A stretch of DNA of 64,000 bases from Stropharia rugosoannulata (lineage: Eukaryota > Basidiomycota > Agaricomycetes > Agaricales > Strophariaceae): positions 2,604,001 through 2,668,000 of the forward strand of contig JANCIK010000010.1 in assembly GCA_028532985.1 (NCBI GenBank), read 5' to 3'. A program made the position numbers and the translations under genes. The notes under the pieces are model-generated. The model was not told where the DNA came from, searched no databases, and saw only the letters and a list, made by a program, of their open reading frames with translations. Each line of letters opens with the position of its first letter. The stretch's first letter is position 1. Shown here piece by piece: positions 59,301-64,000 of this stretch.

Positions 59301-60587
59301 ATCTCGTGCGGCAAGGCACGCTCCTGAGCTCAAGAGGGTTGCAAGAGAAGTAATCGGTACATTCGACAAAGTGTATGAAGAGACGGCGGACGCCGTAGAG
59401 GAGTTTTTGGCGAAATGTGAGCTTTGCTTACTTGAAGACATCCTAGATAGAGCACTGATTAGATCACATCGCAGCCGCGCCAAGGATTTCAGAAGTTATG
59501 CAAGAAACGAAGGTTCTGCTTCAACAGTCAAGGGAAAAGCTGGTCATTACGTATGTCTTAATTCAGCATTTTCAGCGGACAGTTTCTCATTGCGCATACT
59601 CCTTCTCTGATTCTAATCTTCTCTAGACGGGTCGCGAATGACATCTCGTCTTATGACAAGTCACAGTACCGAGTGTCGATTGTACCTAGTCCTAAGACAG
59701 GAAGGTTCGCATATCATCTTGGGGAACATATCAACATCAATTGGCAGGCGCCTCGTGCACATTCGAGAAAAGATTGGATTGGGCTCTATCGGGTGGGTCG
59801 GGGCTTTCTAAAATATGTTTGAAAGTCACTTGACAACGTGAATCCACTAGGTTGGTGCAAACAAATCGAAGCAGGTCACCAAGACGTCGTCTATGGGCAT
59901 GTGGCTTCCTGTTCACGGGGAAGAATGGGATGGTGATGTTCCATTGGGCCTGGAAAGAGGACCGAGCCTCCATTATGACACTGAAAAAGGGACCGTCACA
60001 TTCAAAGGGAATACATTGCCGTGGCTGGTTGGGCGCTATGAGGTAATCCCACATTCTGCTTACTAGTACACAGTTAATAATATGTTACGTTTTAGATTCG
60101 ATACCACCATGATGGGAAATACGATGTTATGAGCATGGATGGGCCAATTGAAATCTATGGCATGCCTGTCACTTTTCTCATCGATGTGCTGCGGCTGATA
60201 CATTTTCTTTCAGTTGACAAACCAACAGAGGTCAATTTTACGACGGTCCGAGAATCCCTCATGCACATTGTTCCTCTTTGCCTCGACTCTGATCCTGCCT
60301 TGATTCCCTTGTCTTGCAAGAAAATCGCACTGGAGGCTTCCGACTCTCTTCTCACGTCTGAATCGCAGCAAGAACCCGGAAAGATTGGAGTAGAACCAGA
60401 CCAAGAGCATCGCGATCCTGACGATTTCAGCTTTTGGTCGGAGCGGCAGGCAAAACGAATATGCGCTGCAGTCAAACAGATATTTGGGGTCGAATATGCT
60501 CCGGAAGTGGTTGTGGCTGATGCCAACCTGACTGCTCTGGCAAACCGAATATTAGTCTCCAAGGAGATTTTATCTCCTGACCTCTGA
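56377..60587 (+). CDS. CHO2: Phosphatidylethanolamine N-methyltransferase CHO2
   Basis: First enzyme of the methylation route to phosphatidylcholine, in the ER membrane. A long, many-exon gene from [17 protein letters not shown] (56377) to [15 protein letters not shown] (stop 60587), about 900 residues. Segments in order: [20 protein letters not shown], membrane helices ([20 protein letters not shown]), [19 protein letters not shown] and then [20 protein letters not shown]. The first methyltransferase motif is [18 protein letters not shown] Ser/Thr-rich cytosolic insert follows (57780-58080). The second methyltransferase half has [20 protein letters not shown] and [20 protein letters not shown]. 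The C-terminal domain ([31 protein letters not shown]) is the beta-rich tail typical of fungal Cho2. All hallmark motifs are present. Some exon borders are approximate. Confidence 0.94.
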
Positions 60588-61094
60588 TATGAACCTATGC
60601 ACACACCCTATTTTGATTTTCACTCCCCCTGTCGTTTCTCTTTCCCTTACTTGATTAAATGTCAGTATTTCATTTGATTTGTCGTGTGCATTTACATGTA
60701 TGTATGCCTGATCAATGCCAACTATCAGCTTGTGTGCAAGTCTATGAATAGTCTGAGAAATGAGCGTACATGGTTTAATGTTCCCTGCGTCATCGCCGGC
60801 ATTGAATATTGAGTACTGGGCCATATCAATTAAAATTAAAGTCGCATCTCGAGAGAGTATGGGTAAGTCTCAGTTATACCTTGTCATTAATCATAGAAAA
60901 CTGTCCTCTCACACAAGCTTGAACACATAAATATATTTGGACACCGCCATGAGATAGTAGTAAATGTCCTCTGTTAAATTGACAGCACCGGAAGGTGATA
61001 AATGCCAATTGTCAATTAAAGATTTTTCCCGCACCCAGAAGCATCGCTCGTACACGGAAAGCTACGTTGGTCAAGTAGCTACGTTGAATAACCA
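60588..61094. other. Intergenic region between convergent genes
   Basis: 507 bp between the convergent 3' ends of CHO2 and the ALKBH6-like gene. No feature recognised. Confidence 0.5.
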
Positions 61095-62346
61095 TTACCG
61101 TAGTGAAGCAAGGCGAGACACGCGAGCTACATCTCTACAAGTCAGGCTATACCTCATCCCGCGTTTGAGCGCCGTTCCTGAGCCGACGCATTCCTTGATA
61201 AAGGGGTCCTCTAGCTTGTCCAAATTTGCGATGCATATCCCCGCTGGACGCTGAGGACAGGCAAAAAGATCTTCTTCAACTGAATCGATGCTAAAATATC
61301 AGGCAGACGCGGGCCGATTCAGCAATTATCACGAAATTGCCTCGCGCGCCCGTGTACTCACCCGTGTAGGTGGGACGTGTACATCCTACCCGAGGAGATA
61401 ATGAGGCTGCGAGGTTCCAAAAGAACAGAGAGCATAGGTCTCGTGTCAATAACCTTCCCATGTCCATCAGAGGCGGAGACCTCGACGGCCTCCGACTGGT
61501 ATTTGTAATAGTGGAAGACCGCATGAGAACCCAGTGAAAGGGTTGCCACGACCGGGAAATACTGAGGGCCGTCTTCATGCGGCTACGACGAAGGTTGAGA
61601 AAGAAGAGCGGGGATGCACGAGGAGTGATATGTATACCATGATTCCTTGGCCTGGAAGGTACTGCGCATCACAAACGCCACCGAAACACCGCGTTGAGAA
61701 AATTCGAACTGCAGAGATATCTAAGTTCTACCTCGTTCATGATAACGTGATTGGGAGCCTGGTGAGGCGAGCAATTGAAAGCTCCAGTGGCTCTGATACG
61801 GGCGACAACATCTGGACTACAGCCAATTGAGTAAATCCATGAATGCCGAATAGACTAGCAAATTCACAATTCGGTGATGAATGAAGGGAGAGCTTGTGCC
61901 ACCAAATTGCCTTTGGCTGTAATTTCTCCGCCTGTATAATGGACTGGTGTGAACTGTGAAATCGCCTACTCCTAGGACTGCGCACCCCATATTTGAAGTC
62001 TGAAACGTGTTAATCCAGTTTATGTTATTGGGGGGTTAAGAAATGAAGACGTTGCGAACCTCCTGTTTGGTAGCTGCTTCCAGCGAGGTTGAGGTGAATC
62101 ATTAATCTATTTAGATGGGCGGAAATGAATATTAAAGTTGGGGTCAAATCTTGAGGCTTTATAATAGAAGGGTACTTTGCGAATAATATATTGCTCTTCT
62201 TCGGCCTGATGCTCACAGCAGTCAGGCTCAACACAAAGTAGGACTGAAGTTTTCTCACTCACTGTTACGAAGTTGGGATAATAAAATACGTCCCGCTCCA
62301 AAGAAACGCGGTGTTCAGAAAGGGGTCTGACGGCAGATCCAGTCAT
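61095..62346 (-). CDS. ALKBH6-like 2-oxoglutarate/Fe(II) dioxygenase
   Basis: AlkB-family dioxygenase closest to ALKBH6. Nine small exons (62346-62263, 62205-62176, 62106-62060, 61999-61986, 61931-61868, 61816-61732, 61661-61638, 61582-61362, 61290-61095) join in phase to 254 residues, the usual ALKBH6 size. The order of motifs matches the family: VFYYPNFVT, AEEEQYIIRKI, SPQPRWKQLPNRRLQIWGG, GNLVAQALPSFI, QAPNHVIMNEYLPGQGIM and HEDGPQYFPVVATLSLGSHA. The last contains the Fe-binding H-x-D. LLEPRSLIISSGRMYTSHLH supplies the second His, and KRGMRYSLTCRDV the 2OG-binding Arg. Exon 4 is 14 nt. The human homologue's substrate is not firmly settled, so no substrate is proposed. No single exon encodes more than 75 residues, so the gene is nearly invisible to frame-based inspection. 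Confidence 0.92.
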
Positions 62347-64000
62347 TTTTGCTGTGACTCTGAGTCGTTGCCGTCGGCCTTGATCTATGAGAAACACTGA
62401 CCAATTCCAAGGGTATAAGGCGTTAAAGGTCTATCCGCGACAGTAGTGTCGTCCGGTCAAACCGTCATATGGTCTTAAGCAGGTCGCGGAGAGTTCAGAT
62501 GAGATGCTATTTATTTGTGTATTTGGAGCGGCAATGCAGCGGCATCTCGATATCGGAACCAACTTGCCGAACTATATTTCTCCCAATAAAAAGTCTATAA
62601 TTAATTTGGTGCATGGCAGTTTTTGATCCCACCCATTCCCACTTGAAGTTCGAGGCCTTCGAAACATTCCCATTATACAGTTATTTAATACTGAACTGCA
62701 TAGTATCATATCAGTTCACGACGATATGAATCGCTCACCACAATGAAGTCCGACCTAAGCGTGACATTGAAGTCCCACTGTCGCAATAACCAACCATTAA
62801 ATTTACATGAAACTCAACACAGCGAATGCAGTTCGGAAAGCGACGGTAGATACAGCGTCAAGGAGTAAGAAAGCCTTACTAATTGCAAATTATAATCAGA
62901 TAATCAGAACTGAGTTCTTCGAAAGTTACTATCGGTGATGACCGTGTTATACAACTGTCACTTGTCAAATAAACTTTCATGCATCATGGACTGTACAATA
63001 CATATTTCCAATTCATCTGAGCCTAGTATAAGACCAGAATATTGATTTTTTGAAATGACCGTGTCGCACGAGCTATGTTTAGCCTGTCGCAAAAAGCTGC
63101 CATTCAAAGTAAGTATTATTCTACGTAAAAGAGCTTGTATGAATTAATTTTTTGATCTCCCTCCCTCTGCGCGTTAATCGATCAAGCTTTCTACAATGCT
63201 CGCGGATCGTCAAGTTTAGATCTGCTGGCCTTACGTATTGTAGCGATGGCGCTCGCGCTCGTGTTTGACAACTCTATATCGTATTCAAAAGCTTTCAGAC
63301 TACCTAAAGCCACATGGCAATAACAGGGCAGACATACTATTGTATACTGCACCTGGAATGATGCAATTAGACACTACATCAAGGGCAACCAAAACGCGTT
63401 ACTACATATCTCTATTCTATCTAATTCGGAAATTATGCATCCCTGCGGCCCCTGCCAGGATTTCTCTTAACTGAAAGGAGTTGCGGGAAAAACCGACATA
63501 CAACGTGGCAAAAAAGTACTGAAATATTAACGACAAAGCAGGCAGACTATGTAGGTGGGTAATAATGAAATACAGTTTCAATGCACATGAGAGTTTCACA
63601 GGTCATTTGACAACCTTCTCTATAATTTATTTATTTTGGTGCTCTTGTGCTTGGGTCCCTGGAAAAGACCCAAATTAAGATAACGAATGATGTGCAATGG
63701 GAAATGCGACATACACTGGAGTATACGAGCATTGAAACCCGCGGCGCTCACAGTTTCCACATAGCGGTCGATTGCCATCACATTTCAATTTACGGCCTAG
63801 TGAATGGGCGACTATGTCAGCGGCCCGCCGCCCCAGGAGATTCTATGTATAGTAAGCTACGCACCTCGGCAGAATTGGCATGCCATGGGTGTGCGTTTCG
63901 GTGTTCTAGGTCCTTCGAATTGATACTGGAAGTGAAAGGGACGAGTTAGCTAGAGTCCTCGCAAGTAGTAGTCACCCACGCTTGGCTGAGAGCTTGAGGA
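62347..64000. other. Terminal gene-free region
   Basis: 1.65 kb with short frames only (longest 100 codons at 63647-63949). The first part must include the ALKBH6-like promoter. No family likeness, repeat or RNA gene recognised; a gene starting beyond the window cannot be excluded. Confidence 0.45.

Noticed and set aside
63265..63949. Two plus-strand frames of 69 and 100 codons at the window end
   Set aside because: No motif or splice context; indistinguishable from chance.

Overview
The window looks like chromosomal DNA of a mushroom-forming basidiomycete (Agaricomycetes). Almost every gene is cut by many 45-75 bp introns with GT(A/G)AG-type donors and CTAG/ACAG acceptors, and exons can be as short as 5 or 14 nt. 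The gene families fit that group: DUF1996 secreted protein, GH18 repertoire, divergent G-alpha, SET5-type methyltransferase and a CHO2-type phospholipid methyltransferase. All gene models below were spliced by eye. Most exon sets were checked for reading phase across every junction.

Layout. Positions 1-7.4 kb are a nested transposon block. A decayed, gag-only Copia-like retroelement is interrupted first by about 1.2 kb of LTR-like DNA and then by a 4.1 kb hAT DNA transposon with an 8-bp target duplication. A broken member of a basidiomycete family of unknown function (7.4-9.1 kb) and an AT-rich gene-free stretch (9.1-10.9 kb) follow. From 11 to 24 kb is a dense housekeeping block: isoprenylcysteine methyltransferase, eIF2-gamma (-), a small zinc-cluster/coiled-coil protein (-), a SET5-like methyltransferase, a 4-TM protein, complex I LYR subunit NDUFA6 (-), a PP28/PDAP1 phosphoprotein and ornithine aminotransferase. 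At 24.5-26.9 kb lies the first of three genes encoding a PX domain joined to a GH18 chitinase domain. At 29.1-31.3 kb is a divergent G-alpha subunit with a 5-nt micro-exon. From 32 to 46 kb come a decayed FAD monooxygenase (-), an endosomal Na+/H+ exchanger (-), a BCP-type peroxiredoxin, a DUF202 membrane protein (-) divergent from OXA1, a DUF1996 secreted protein (-) and a DHHC palmitoyltransferase. At 47.4-52.4 kb the second and third PX-GH18 genes stand in tandem. From 53 to 62 kb are a CBF1-like bHLH-ZIP factor, CHO2 and an ALKBH6-like dioxygenase (-) in nine small exons. The last 1.6 kb holds no gene I can support.

How the genes relate. There is no single pathway cluster. Several products work on membranes and protein lipidation (ICMT, DHHC enzyme, CHO2, OXA1, NHX) and the rest are scattered housekeeping functions. 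The most unusual content is the local PX-GH18 family. It has a conserved GH18 active site in two copies and an intact but catalytically degenerate reading frame in the third. The divergent G-alpha, which has lost its catalytic glutamine, is the next most unusual gene.
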